The notes beneath the pieces were generated by a model. That model was not told the origin of the DNA. It worked only from the letters and a program-made list of their open reading frames with translations, and ran no database searches. A stretch of DNA of 64,000 nucleotides, from the NCBI GenBank assembly GCA_002633005.1, contig NMRA01000758.1, positions 100,032-164,031 of the forward strand, in the 5' to 3' direction. Below, one piece after another: positions 36,601 to 45,400 of this stretch. The position numbers and the translations under genes were made by a program. The DNA is from Phoronis australis. Its lineage: Eukaryota; Phoronida; Phoronidae. Each line of letters begins with the position of its first letter. The first letter of the stretch is position 1.

Positions 36601-39235
36601 GTGGAAGCAATGCACCTGTGCACACTTGCTCTGCATAATCAATAGAGTCTGCTATGTGGAGTAAATGGGAAGTGCGATGACCAGACTTGGTCTACTTGAG
36701 GAATCACTAAATTTTAATTTGTTGTGCACGTGGGTAAGTGAGATGGCCAAACAAGCGAAAGCAGTGGTGGATATTATATGTAAATGTTATGTCAGACATC
36801 AATTGCAGGGGAAAGTGGCCTACATGTGTCAGGCATTTGTAATCTCCCTCATGATGAGCCTCACAATACATGAGTTTTAAATCAGGTGCTCTGTGCAATA
36901 GGCCTGACCTATGTGACCCATACAAGCCCAATGCAATTCACGCATCAGACCATCTGCAATCCTTTCTTCTGTTTTAAGATAACATGAAGCCTTGAACCAT
37001 GCTCTCACCTTCATGGTTTGTGCACTTTTTATAACAGCAATACTGAGGATCCAGTCATGCTAGTTATCCTAATATGATAATGAAAGAGATAAATCTAAAA
37101 ACACTGTGCTTTTAAAATATCTAAATTGAGTTTTACTGAATAGTGTGAGAGTAAACAAAACCTGTATTACAGCATCTACAAACAATTCAGCAACAATCAT
37201 TGGTCAGTTTCTTATTTAAACTTTCATCACCTGTATAGTAACTTGGCAGCCATAATTAGGTCTTTGTGATAGATCACTCTGTCTTCCTTTGGGCACCCTG
37301 ACCTGGGAGGCCGACACAAACGTCTCCTTGACAACTTGCTGCCGATTTTCTAGAAGCTTCATGATCAGTTCAAATCGATCAAATCCCAACAACTCAAATA
37401 GCTGAAATAATTAGACAATGCATGACTGTAGAGGCCCCTTTCTTATCACTTAAGTTGTGTATTACTGCTAACAATCAGATAATCAAAAGATAGCACATCA
37501 TTTGCGAAAACATTAAAAAAACAAGTGGATAATTTTACATTCAACACTTAGATAATATTACATCTTTTTGAGAACTTTGAAAATCGGCATTCTTAATGAC
37601 AATGTGTTATGCTGGGATATTCCTGGACTGCGCCTTTTGTGTCATTAGCATATAAAAAATAAAAAATACAGGTAAATTGCAGCAGAGCGCCCCCCTGGGT
37701 GCATCTTTTAAAATGCAACACTCTTCCAAAATGCAAGATTCATGTCAACTTAAGCCAGTCGGGTAAAAAATGGATTCTGTTCTAATTTCTGTTTCATATG
37801 TTACCGCTTTAATTACACTAAGTCAGCTGGGGAAAACTTTTTGAAAAAGGGCACACTTTTTATAAACAAGTGTGCCCAAAGGGCACAAGGTCAAATCTGG
37901 TCAGGAATATCTCTGGTTATGTTGCGTAATCCAACAAAAAGTTTATTCGCCATGACTACAACCAACCTCATTCTGCAATTCTTCATCCGTTCTTGAAGAT
38001 TTCAAAATTTCAAAAATAGACGTGCACAGATCAAGTATGGCATCACCCAAATCAGGGAAGTAAACATTTAGTTCTGCACGCAGCCAGAAGGAGTCCTTCT
38101 TTTCCACTCCACTCCCAGTTTCCTTAGAATTAGTCTGTGACCCGTCATTGTAACGCAAGTCAAAGCCATCATTAGCTGCCTCATCTGTGTCTGAATCAGG
38201 AAATTCGTCATAGTCAACCAGATACTTTGGTGGTACAAACTTGATGTTTTCTCCAAACACAGGCTCATCACTTTCACTGCTTGTGGATGACACACAAAGT
38301 TTACCAAGCACTTTCTCTGGTATCCAATTGGCTAATTTATGAGTAACTGCGCAAGCCTTGCTAGCAGTGGATGCTGGAAAGGGTCCAAACATGGTCCGCA
38401 ATTTGGCTGTTTCTGCATGCGTAATCATTTCTGAACTTCTCAGTGTTTCAAACAGAAAGGCAGCACCGCTCTCAATAATATCAGAGCTGGATTCCGGCCC
38501 AGCTGAAAGGAAACATTATGAAAACATCAGTTTTGGATTAACCAATTCAGAGACCAAAAATAAATATTCAAGCTCAAGAGATCAACAAGTCACAAATAAA
38601 AGACAAAGTTTGGCACCAATTAGTTGACTTTTTCACCTCTACAATACAAATAAACAAGGCTTAAAGAATGCATGACTTAAAAAGTGCCTTTATCAATTTC
38701 AAAACAAGAACGAAACATGTTAACGCACAACATACCAGGTAGGTTGTGCAAGTTAATGAAAAACAGATTTACAAACATAATGAGTCAGGCTTTTGAAGAC
38801 AAGAATAAGATTTCATGGCTTAGATTTTTTTGACAAGTTAAGACTTTATATGACAGGGCTCGATGCTTAGCATAACGTCAACTTGCCAAATGCAACCTGG
38901 CAAAATTCACAGGCCACCAAACAGGAACTGAGGTCACCAAACCAATGTGAGCGATGTATGAGGTCATTACTAATATTATTTATGTTACCAATTTGCTTTG
39001 CATATTGCAACAGCTCCCTCAATGCCTTCTTGGCATCATCCAAGTCATCCTTCCTAGCGTCTTGTACAGTTGAACACAGACTGTTCCAAGACAAGGTCTG
39101 CTTCTCTCTCAACTTGTTTGCATTGAACTTTCGTTTTGCAGACAGATCATCTACTTCTTCACTTGCCCGTGAATCACTAAGACCAGAGAATACCCTGAGG
39201 GCTGTGGTCAACCGGGGAAGTGTGGCTGCTGGCAT
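15517..39235 (-). CDS. ASCC3: ASCC3, activating signal cointegrator 1 complex subunit 3 (RQT/ASCC helicase), 3' partial
   Basis: Gene-level entry. ASCC3 is a Ski2-like 3'-5' nucleic-acid helicase with two tandem cassettes, closest to the spliceosomal Brr2. It works in the ASCC/RQT complex that splits collided ribosomes and with ALKBH3 in alkylation repair, in cytosol and nucleus. Thirty exons, all with GT..AG boundaries and matching phases, join to about 1,755 codons. Order by residue: ASCC2-binding N-terminal region 1-450; cassette 1 about 455-890 (Walker [22 protein letters not shown]); winged helix and Sec63 domain 890-1290; cassette 2 about 1295-1715 ([22 protein letters not shown]); start of the second winged helix to 1755. 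Family members are about 2,200 residues, so the second Sec63 domain is absent. The ATG at 39235 follows an acceptor six bases upstream, so the 5' UTR is split. Cassette motifs are intact in both halves; the STA in cassette 2 is normal for ASCC3. Confidence 0.95.
16727..16859 (-). CDS. ASCC3: ASCC3 coding exon 29 (GRAGRP, cassette 2)
   Basis: [18 protein letters not shown], then [16 protein letters not shown] and YEPFPVES. Phase 1 to 2. A long opposite-strand open frame (16483-16905) overlaps it by chance. Confidence 0.92.
17432..17552 (-). CDS. ASCC3: ASCC3 coding exon 28
   Basis: Motif V of cassette 2: [20 protein letters not shown], then [18 protein letters not shown]. Phase 0 to 1; donor GTCGGT. 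Confidence 0.92.
18331..18468 (-). CDS. ASCC3: ASCC3 coding exon 27
   Basis: [20 protein letters not shown] and [18 protein letters not shown]. Forty-six codons, phase 0. Confidence 0.93.
18762..18904 (-). CDS. ASCC3: ASCC3 coding exon 26
   Basis: [19 protein letters not shown] then [14 protein letters not shown], motif IV of cassette 2. Phase 1 to 0. Confidence 0.93.
19447..19567 (-). CDS. ASCC3: ASCC3 coding exon 25
   Basis: [19 protein letters not shown] and [16 protein letters not shown], family hallmarks of cassette 2. Phase 0 to 1. Confidence 0.93.
19843..20036 (-). repeat. Three tandem 64-bp copies of the 3' end of ASCC3 exon 24
   Basis: The real exon end ([10 protein letters not shown] plus donor GTATGG) is followed at exactly 64-bp intervals by copies reading [10 protein letters not shown] with donor changed to GC, and [10 protein letters not shown] with an intact CAG|GTACGG. 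Copies also share the following TGGACTGTAAATATTA. No acceptor precedes the copies. Confidence 0.9.
19974..20119 (-). CDS. ASCC3: ASCC3 coding exon 24
   Basis: [18 protein letters not shown] and [18 protein letters not shown]. Motif III is STA rather than SAT, as in ASCC3 relatives. The donor is GTATGG; two decayed tandem copies of the last 36 coding bases and donor follow in the intron. Confidence 0.92.
20811..20977 (-). CDS. ASCC3: ASCC3 coding exon 23 (DEIH box, cassette 2)
   Basis: [36 protein letters not shown] and [15 protein letters not shown] is the Walker B form normal for cassette 2 of ASCC3. Phase 2 to 1. Confidence 0.93.
21127..21278. repeat. Compound tandem repeat in ASCC3 intron 22
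   Basis: Four copies of a 17-bp unit (TAACTACTCCTCACTAC) sit inside one of two copies of a longer unit that begins CATAAAATAACC and ends CTGTATACATCAAGTTC. The inner array appears to have expanded after the outer duplication. Confidence 0.85.
21333..21418 (-). CDS. ASCC3: ASCC3 coding exon 22
   Basis: Short exon with motif Ia [18 protein letters not shown] and KRLEEKLGK; phase 0 to 2. Its donor abuts a local tandem array. Confidence 0.88.
21652..21872 (-). CDS. ASCC3: ASCC3 coding exon 21 (Walker A, cassette 2)
   Basis: [15 protein letters not shown], then [19 protein letters not shown] and the ATP loop [19 protein letters not shown]. Phase 1 to 0. Confidence 0.93.
22353..22521 (-). CDS. 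ASCC3: ASCC3 coding exon 20
   Basis: [20 protein letters not shown] and [12 protein letters not shown], the end of Sec63 domain 1 and linker to cassette 2. Phase 0 to 1. Confidence 0.92.
23530..23783 (-). CDS. ASCC3: ASCC3 coding exon 19
   Basis: Phase 1 to 0. [35 protein letters not shown] and [18 protein letters not shown], the immunoglobulin-like end of Sec63 domain 1. Donor taken as AGT|GTATGT to keep frame. Confidence 0.9.
24058..24315. repeat. 65-bp tandem repeat, about four copies, in ASCC3 intron 18
   Basis: Units start AGCATGTCTTAATAATAAGC and end TTCCCAGGTGGTG; spacing is 58, 65, 65 and 65 bp. The array runs to within about 15 bp of the exon 18 donor, so the array border is close to the splice site. 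Confidence 0.88.
24330..24555 (-). CDS. ASCC3: ASCC3 coding exon 18
   Basis: [19 protein letters not shown] and [19 protein letters not shown]. The exon ends inside the codon for Gly of EANEIG with donor GTGAAT; running on would meet a stop two codons later. Confidence 0.9.
25037..25213 (-). CDS. ASCC3: ASCC3 coding exon 17
   Basis: [17 protein letters not shown], then [17 protein letters not shown], the well-conserved start of the helical Sec63 part. Fifty-nine codons, phase 0. Confidence 0.9.
25229..25376. repeat. 37-bp minisatellite, four copies, next to the exon 17 acceptor
   Basis: Four copies of a 37-bp unit beginning GAGATATGACCTGAGTAGAG and ending GTGTCCAC. It starts only 15 bp from the acceptor of exon 17 (minus strand), thus replacing the polypyrimidine/branch-point neighbourhood of that intron. 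Confidence 0.9.
25918..25985. repeat. 17-bp repeat, four copies, in ASCC3 intron 16
   Basis: Four copies of TGATGTTCCCAAATTAA with almost no divergence. It lies about 110 bp after the donor of exon 16. Confidence 0.9.
26095..26346 (-). CDS. ASCC3: ASCC3 coding exon 16
   Basis: [19 protein letters not shown], then [20 protein letters not shown], the link from winged helix into the first Sec63 domain. Reading on past the donor GTACTT gives a spurious extension. Confidence 0.9.
26470..26589 (-). CDS. ASCC3: ASCC3 coding exon 15
   Basis: Winged-helix segment: [18 protein letters not shown] then [16 protein letters not shown]. Forty codons, phase 0. Confidence 0.9.
26877..27101 (-). CDS. ASCC3: ASCC3 coding exon 14 (GRAGRP, cassette 1)
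   Basis: Starts [19 protein letters not shown], then motif [18 protein letters not shown] with its arginine finger, and [14 protein letters not shown]. Ends SMTDNLNAE, where the winged helix begins. Confidence 0.93.
27391..27582 (-). CDS. ASCC3: ASCC3 coding exon 13
   Basis: [20 protein letters not shown] and motif V in [19 protein letters not shown]. Sixty-four codons, phase 0; donor GTAAGA. Confidence 0.93.
28314..28343. repeat. 30-bp near-perfect palindrome in ASCC3 intron 12 flank
   Basis: CCAAATAAACGCCC is followed by ATGGGCGTGTATTTGG, self-complementary except for two positions. Related partial copies (ATGGGCGTGTATT near 28000 and AATAAACGCCCATGGGC near 28360) suggest this is part of a small dispersed element about 400 bp long. 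Confidence 0.6.
28518..28652 (-). CDS. ASCC3: ASCC3 coding exon 12
   Basis: Motif [18 protein letters not shown], followed by a variable loop ([15 protein letters not shown]) that replaces the HIPFF-type loop of vertebrates. Forty-five codons, phase 0. Confidence 0.9.
29220..30790 (-). mobile_element. Degenerate non-LTR retroelement 3' part (RNase H and zinc knuckle), in ASCC3 intron 11
   Basis: On the minus strand, frames at about 30790-30250 encode an RNase H domain: [16 protein letters not shown] (first Asp), [14 protein letters not shown] (Glu), [12 protein letters not shown] (second Asp) and, after a frameshift, [20 protein letters not shown] (last Asp region). A stop codon interrupts it near 30580. 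Downstream at about 29590-29450, [16 protein letters not shown] and [14 protein letters not shown] are the C-terminal zinc knuckle typical of Jockey/I/R1-like elements. The two halves are separated by the 507-bp transposon listed separately. No reverse transcriptase is attached, so this is a 5'-truncated dead copy. Confidence 0.8.
29733..30239. mobile_element. 507-bp TIR transposon (hAT-like MITE) inserted in the retroelement
   Basis: The ends are perfect 13-bp inverted repeats, CAGGGCTTGGAAT and ATTCCAAGCCCTG. Direct repeats AAGATA flank both sides (29727-29732 and 30240-30245), and AAGATAC if one base is shared with the end. A CAGGG-type terminus with a 6-8 bp target duplication fits a non-autonomous hAT element. 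No transposase frame is present. It contains a 13-A run near 29851. Confidence 0.8.
30933..31024 (-). CDS. ASCC3: ASCC3 coding exon 11
   Basis: Short exon, phase 1 to 0, reading [19 protein letters not shown] and EVKRGEQ. It is too short and Met-poor to stand out as an open frame; identified from phase, splice sites and family similarity. It lies beside the retroelement-bearing intron. Confidence 0.85.
31030..32200. other. ASCC3 intron 10
   Basis: About 1.2 kb of AT-rich DNA with no recognised element. Confidence 0.5.
32204..32360 (-). CDS. ASCC3: ASCC3 coding exon 10 (SAT motif, cassette 1)
   Basis: Motif III in [15 protein letters not shown], then [16 protein letters not shown]. Phase 0 to 1. 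Donor GTAAGG. Confidence 0.93.
32796..32960 (-). CDS. ASCC3: ASCC3 coding exon 9 (DEVH box, cassette 1)
   Basis: [19 protein letters not shown] followed by [15 protein letters not shown], the Walker B/DEVH box of cassette 1. Ends LVARTLRQ. Confidence 0.93.
33364..33504 (-). CDS. ASCC3: ASCC3 coding exon 8
   Basis: Motif Ia [12 protein letters not shown] and motif Ib-side sequence [14 protein letters not shown], followed by donor GTGGCA. Forty-seven codons in phase 0. Confidence 0.92.
34027..34227 (-). CDS. ASCC3: ASCC3 coding exon 7 (Walker A, cassette 1)
   Basis: Carries [13 protein letters not shown] (Q-motif region) and the ATP-binding loop [14 protein letters not shown]. Ends VIKKDEFK at donor GTATGT. 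This exon decides that cassette 1 is a potential ATPase. Confidence 0.92.
34642..34767 (-). CDS. ASCC3: ASCC3 coding exon 6
   Basis: Forty-two codons from [18 protein letters not shown] to LVSISSLDE, the conserved strand region leading into the Q-motif of cassette 1. Acceptor TTGCAG, donor GTTTGT. Confidence 0.87.
35713..35857 (-). CDS. ASCC3: ASCC3 coding exon 5
   Basis: Phase 2 to 0. Reads [17 protein letters not shown] and then [18 protein letters not shown], equivalent to the 'YPHVYDSQAEA' segment of vertebrate ASCC3. Confidence 0.82.
36163..36296 (-). CDS. ASCC3: ASCC3 coding exon 4
   Basis: Highly charged helical segment ([14 protein letters not shown], then [12 protein letters not shown]), phase 0 to 2. 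It corresponds to the Lys/Arg-rich linker ahead of helicase cassette 1. Confidence 0.82.
37231..37401 (-). CDS. ASCC3: ASCC3 coding exon 3
   Basis: Begins [13 protein letters not shown] and ends [10 protein letters not shown], both strongly family-specific, with 57 codons and phase 0 at both ends. Acceptor TATTTCAG, donor GTGATG. Confidence 0.88.
37967..38502 (-). CDS. ASCC3: ASCC3 coding exon 2
   Basis: The largest exon, phase 1 to 0. It contains the conserved [15 protein letters not shown] and [14 protein letters not shown] and a variable acidic part ([15 protein letters not shown]). This is the region that contacts ASCC2 in the human complex. Acceptor CTTTCAG, donor GTTGGT. Confidence 0.88.
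38989..39235 (-). CDS. ASCC3: ASCC3 coding exon 1
   Basis: Starts [19 protein letters not shown], matching the conserved ASCC3 N terminus, and ends at LLQYAKQIG with donor GTAACA, phase 1. The acceptor CTCTCAG lies just before GTAACG-ATG. Reading past the donor gives a plausible but false C-terminal extension. An antisense frame over this exon is a shadow. Confidence 0.88.
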
Positions 39236-39241
39236 CGTTAC

Positions 39242-40989
39242 CTGAGAGGCAAGTAAAGACTTTTTTAAAACGTCACTCCTTATAAATCATGGGTTAAGCT
39301 TCTATATCAATGGTAGGAGAAGAGACATATATGTAACCTTCAAAAGATATGTTGCCGCTTACAGCAATAGAAACAGTACCTCAAGGAAAAGCAGATTAGA
39401 TTTTTGGGTTCATCTGAAATTTGACAAGTGACCCCCCCCCNCCCCCCCACCACGAGACAAGAGTTTACAATTAGGTATGTACAGTGAAAAATCACTTGGA
39501 ACCTCTAGCTTCAAGGCCAAACGTCTTAACCAGTTGACCAAAGAACAATTTCCATAGGCCTTTACACATTACTAAATTATCTGGAGATTCACCACACTCT
39601 TCCCCTTCCAATGACCAGAGGTCATACTGCCTTTTAACTGAATGGAGGGGCCGTGGCCCTTCCTCAACCAGGTCAGACACAACACAACCAACTCCTCTTC
39701 AGAGGCCGGTTCCCCTCTGTCTCTACCGCCAGGATACTGAACAATCATCAAGTTTCAAACTCAGTAGGCTCCCTACTCTAACTACAGTTCAAAATCAAGA
39801 GTCTACCAGTCGACAAATGACCAATTGCCCGTACAGTGATTAACAGGGCTCTTTATATATTACTAAACTTACTGTCACAAAACATAGCTTTCAATTTCAT
39901 AAATAGACAAATATATAGACTTAATTGGAAAATCTTTCTTAGAAACTTCTCTGACCCTGTACTGGGCCTGGGGCCCTGTCGATGTGAGCCACCGCTGGAA
40001 CCTTAAGGTTACAAATAAATTCACAGTTCATTCATAATATCTGATTGTCAACGGTGAGCCAATCAGGCAAGATTTCAAAAGCTTTGCCTTAAAATTCGAA
40101 TACCTTTGCTCAACCAAAAACTTATGCTCAGATGGAATCCATCTAAACACTGGTTTGCACAACACACGTTTGTTCCCCAGTTGTGCAACACAAAAATAAT
40201 AATACTACTCTTACAGAAACAAATCGTTGTAACGTGGGTAATAATTATTTTGTGGGAAATGTGCAGTGGTGTTCCAAGACACAATAATGTAAAAGAATTT
40301 TGCCACTAAATTCAAAAATAGATTGTAATCATGTCACGCAACTCTCTGTCTTAAATATAACTTGTCATGACACTAAGAGTACGAAATCCGTTTTGAAGAG
40401 CAGACAACATATTTTCTTAGTCCCCTCAATAGATGGCGTTTGTAATTGGCACGGCAAATGGGAAGTGGCTACCGACAGGCAACATTTTGGGTGACTACAC
40501 AGTTAGTCGCACTAACAATCCATTATTGGTGATTTGCGTAAAAACGACGAGTAGGCAATAAAATCTGCAAGAGTCGTTTACGAGGAACAGTTGTTCACTA
40601 GGCCATGTACAACATTCGCAGATTTTTTGGATAAAGCATTTTTTAATTTTAAAAATCAAAAAATGTGAAAATCGCACGCGTGAATTTATTAGATTAAATG
40701 GATAGGCTTGTTTGAATTTCTTCACAAACAAAGGATAGTTCCGTGCATTCAAGATCCAGACCAATTCTGACGTTTATATACTTTAGTTTAATTGGTTTCT
40801 CACCTGAAAAGCCCCCTTGAAAGCAATTTACAACTTAAGCAGAGAGTGGTTACTCTTACTTTAAAAAATTGGGCTCAATAGACGCACGACACTACATAAA
40901 GTAAACCAATGTAATCTTTGGCAAGTACCAGGTAAAGCAGACCCGAGGCTTGAACTTACACCAACTTATAATTAATTATTTTACCGTAC
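39242..40989. other. ASCC3 5' UTR intron
   Basis: Begins (on the minus strand it ends) at the acceptor CTCTCAG just before the coding start. A poly-C run at 39432-39448 contains the only ambiguous base of the window (N at 39441), so base calls there are uncertain. The frames seen here have no domains. Confidence 0.45.
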
Positions 40990-41100
40990 CTTCGTTACAG
41001 ACGTTACAAAAGGCCAGCCAGTGCTGTAGTGGGGCGTAGGCGCACGTAGGCGCAGCCAACCACCTTTTGGCATTTAAACGTAACGCCTACGCACCGCAAG
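40990..41100 (-). promoter_or_regulatory. ASCC3: Probable ASCC3 5' UTR exon and promoter region
   Basis: The coding exon is preceded by an acceptor, so a non-coding first exon is needed. On the minus strand GTAACGAAG|GTACGG at 40990 is a good donor preceded by locally GC-rich sequence with GTAGGCGCA repeats, unlike the AT-rich surroundings. The transcription start is not determined. Confidence 0.35.
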
Positions 41101-42348
41101 TTGCGTTATAGTGCAAATTCAGTGCACTTTTAAAATTCAAATTTTTTTTCATGTGAAACCGTATGCTTTTAAGATTCTTCAAGAGCAAAGAAAATTGTGC
41201 TTGGGCATTTAGGATCACGTGACCGGGTTTTTATGGAGATCACGGGGACTTTCTCCATGAAGGTGAATATTGTTGAAGCAAAAGCGTGACTGGTAATTTC
41301 TTTTAAGAGTTTCAAGATTAGCTGAAGACGAGGAGAGGTCTTAAATAAAAATCACACTACGACACTCTTTTGTAACTATACATAATTAATAAATAGAATT
41401 TGAAAGTTCACAACTGTGGAGGTTTCCTCGGTGATCGCCCTACAATACTTGCTTCAGAAAATCACCGTCTAGTGACTACGTGTATAAATACCAAGACACT
41501 ATTTTTGTGCATGTATTACCGTTTCCTTGCTCTCCATGAATCTTAAAAATATTCTTCGGTTAAAATTGTGTCTAGCGACGTAAAATCACCCTTTGTCGTG
41601 GATTTGTTTTGATTTTACTCATGACGAATTCGCATTACTCGTGAGGTACTTTACGCCTACGGTACTAGCAAGGCACCATCTGGGTGCAATCTAGAATTTA
41701 TCCTATTTCGCCTGGATGGCCGTGGCAGTGAGACTGATCGCTGGTCGCATATTGCACAGATTATTCTTGATAACTTTGGCATGTTCACAGATTTAGAACG
41801 ATGTTATTCCTGTCGTAATCTCATCTTTCGGAGTCTTCCAGTCGGCCATATACGGGAAAAGCAACACTACACTGAACCCGGCGAACGATTAGACACACTC
41901 TTTTGTAGCTTGCTTCGATGACCATGCAGGCCTTAGGCTAGTTATTTTTTCCTTCTAAATGAAATTTTCGACCGTTGTGGTGGATGTTTGCAAAATATTG
42001 TTTGGCAGCCACTAATGATCAACTTCGTCCATACAGATGTCCTCGTGTGGTCAGAGTTGTTATTAATTAACTGATTATATTTAATCAAAATCAGATAGCC
42101 TGAATTTGGATACTACTCGGACTTGTAGCGACGTTGTTCAGCGGCACTTTGACCTGTGTTCCTCGTATTCAGACATTTTGTGGAATAGGAACATTTGAAA
42201 TTCGCCCGCGGCACTACGGTATTCTACAAAATCGAGTGGAAACGGCAGCTTGTTTGTGTTTTAACCAAAACAAAGTGTATAGAGTGGGAGTGCTTGAAGA
42301 TTTGTGTTTTCCGGGTGTTGAAGTCGCCGGCGCTGAAGACAGGTCATC
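41101..42348. promoter_or_regulatory. Shared space between divergent ASCC3 and TMEM47-like genes
   Basis: About 1.2 kb separates the presumed ASCC3 first exon from the TMEM47-like start codon. It must hold the promoter and 5' UTR of the latter. I see no clear TATA box that I would trust. Confidence 0.35.
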
Positions 42349-42402
42349 ATGTCTGCGCCCACCACTAGCATTGAGACGATAAATGTCATCCGGCCGATGA
42401 AG
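42349..42402 (+). CDS. TMEM47-like exon 1
   Basis: Eighteen codons, MSAPTTSIETINVIRPMK, then donor AAG|GTGAGC in phase 0. Too small to be called alone; supported by phase match with exon 2, and by TMEM47 having the same VxVxxPxK segment just before helix 1. Confidence 0.8.
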
Positions 42403-45400
42403 GTGAGCATTACGGTGGAGTACAGAATTACTTCTTGCCTAAAACATATGCCTTGAACTTGTACATCGACAACGAAACTTAAGAAGACCGCTGACGAGAT
42501 CCAACAATGCTACGTACTATACTGGTTAAAAGATGTGTAACTGGATTTAGTAAAGACGAGATAACACACGGTGAATTTTTTAAAAAAGAATAACTGGCCT
42601 AAAATATGCAGCTCTGTTAATTCGCAGGGAAACCAAACTTTTTCTTCATTAAGATTAGCAAGAGATTGAGGTTTGACAAAGTATAATTACGAGCATTTAC
42701 AGCAGGGTGTAGATTTAGGATGTTTGGAGAAATACTAATATTTTTAGTTGAAAAATGCCACAATAAAATAATGGTCAAGACAAGGCTATCCAGATCGTTG
42801 TATGTGTAGCCGCAGCTTCAGTCAGCTAACTTAAATATCACAGTTGCGTAAAACGACATCAGAACACTGAACGAAAAAAAGATAGTTACGGAAATTCTTC
42901 GCTCTCCTCGCACATAATTGCGTGTTTTCTATTTTCCAGAGATTGATTAACTAGCGGCAAGTACTAGAATCATAAAGAAATGGTGTTTTTTGGCACCCAC
43001 ACACTACAAACCAAGCTAGTAATAGACTGGCATTTTCTAAATTTTTATTTCTGCTGAGAAATTTAACCAAAAATTCATTAGTCCGCCATGTGCTAAATAC
43101 TGGAGAAGTACCGCAAAAGCATTCGCATACGGAAATGTAGAGCAATGTTGTATTGTAATACTCGGAATTGTGATGGCAGATTGACCATTGTAATAATAAT
43201 TGTAATAATCGTAATTATAATAGTAAAAACAATGGCAACAATAAATTGTTCTAATAGCGGTGACAGCCATAAAAATAGAGTAACAAGATCAGATCAGTAG
43301 AGTATAGTAATGGAATCCGCGTGACATGACACCCTGTGTAAATAACCCCCCCTCCCCCTCCAAAAGATAACGCAATCAACAAACTTATGCCTAAACGATT
43401 TCTTGAGCACATACTACAAAAATCCTTGTTTTCATGCTTAAACGAAGACCGTGTTCTGCTACACTGCGCCACCGACAAATAAATTGAAAAAAGATACAGG
43501 TTCTCATTTTTGCGCAAACTAACGCTTAACAGAAATGTTTACCTTATCTGACATTAAACTGAACGAAATGAGTAACACGTGCGCAGATTTGTCTAGAGAC
43601 TGTCAGGGGAGGCCTGTAAGCAAATAGAAATAGACAGCTTCACTTAACGGTCTATTGAGATGAATCGTTGTAATTTGCCTACCTGAACTAATTGACGCAC
43701 GGATGATAGAAATACGGAATCTTCGCGTCACACAGCAAACAGCCCCAGGACAATTGTGAACACTGCGAAACCATTTTTGCCATTCTCCAAACGGCTGGCC
43801 TCAGTTTGTCTTTCCTCAAGTGTCTATGCCTTGCTGATCCAGTAAATGAAATGTCCCAGAAACTAAGGCAGGAGGTGCATGGTACATATTTTAGGGTTAA
43901 ATACGAGAGGCTCAACTCATATGGCTGAGATTTAGACACTTCCATATTCTCCATGAAAAGGTGGATTCTCGGATTAAATTCGCTATGAAAGGGTTTACTC
44001 TGGGTTGGGACTCTCCAAAAAGGCCCACACGGGCAAAAACAAAGGATTTCGTACTCTGAATAAGGTTTAAGAGAATGAATTCTTGAGGGTTGTTTTTTGA
44101 ATTTACATTCCATGAATCATTTTATATGGTTTAAAAACAATACAAAATATTATCTTGGGAAAAACTACGAAAAATGACGTCATCTTGAAGCTCCCTTTTA
44201 ATTGAGCTTACTCTGTAAAGGGTCAGTGGAGATTCATTTTGCCCATGATTACTCTTATAGTCACTGGACCTATCCTTCCAAAAATAAGCAACATTAGCTC
44301 AAAAGTTATGGCACAGAAGGGAAGCGGTAAAAATTGAGTGTGGCGACCGGGGAGAGGAAGGGGGGGGGGGCAGCTCAAATTACCAGGGCCCCAGAACTTA
44401 TCACACCTTGGGGCCCCGAGAAATCTTAATCCAGCACCGATAACGTTTTCATATTCTTTAGTAGAAATTCAAGTTGGTGTGGCGAATGAAATACCAGTAG
44501 GCCCGACTGCTTGCATCTCAGTCACGATAATATACAATGATTGAGTTTCAGAGAGGTCAGTATGTTGGTCTTCAGACCCCACAAATGTAGTAATGCCTGA
44601 GGAGGATGCCGAGGCCATTATCACATTTTTGAGGTCAGAAAACTAACATACTGGTTGAGAGCAAAAGTTAAGTAAATGACTTTTTATTTTATGATTACAT
44701 CCGCTAAGTAATTCGGGTTTTCCTTTGTGTGATGATCACTAGTTCGGTCAGTCAGCAACCAGTTTTTACCCAAAACAGTGCGGAAAGATTAAAAAAAGTC
44801 TAAGACACATCTAGGAGAAAGGGAAGCAGAAGAAATGAAGACTAATTATGAGATTTAGCGGAAATTGTCACTTGGCATTGCTGATGATGCCAAGTATTAC
44901 AAGATTTTATTACCATACTTTCGTCGGAATATACCGTAATTAAGTAAAACAATACACCAGTTTAAGTAATTAACTGGCGAAGAGGAAGATCCTGAGATCG
45001 AATTGCAGTGAGATCTCTACTGCCTCACAAAAAGTTTTTAAATAAAGTTAAAACAGCGTTAGCAAACAGCGGTTAATAGGAAGGTATGAACGGTCAATAT
45101 GGAGAAATATTGACTCCGAAATGTTGACCGTTGGTGAGCTTTTAAGTTCAAAATCTGTCCAAATCATATGGTATGTGAGCTTAATCATTTTGAGTCCTTT
45201 GCCCACTGACTAAAATAAAAAAAAACAAAGAATGTCCAAACGAAGTGAATTATAGCCAACACATCATATTCATATTTTTGCGTGAAAATCTACACAAAGG
45301 CACGTAATAAGAGACAGCAATGCTTGAAACCCAATGATTTGCCAAGCGATGCATATAACCTGTAGGAGATGCTCTGGGCAGCCACAGAGCTTCGTTTACC

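Noticed and set aside
38883-39245. 120-codon plus-strand ORF
   Set aside because: Antisense shadow of ASCC3 exon 1.
43688-44113. 141-codon minus-strand ORF in TMEM47-like intron 1
   Set aside because: Cys/Ser/Pro-rich with no recognisable domain, no splice context or promoter; possibly part of an unidentified repeat but not supportable as a gene.
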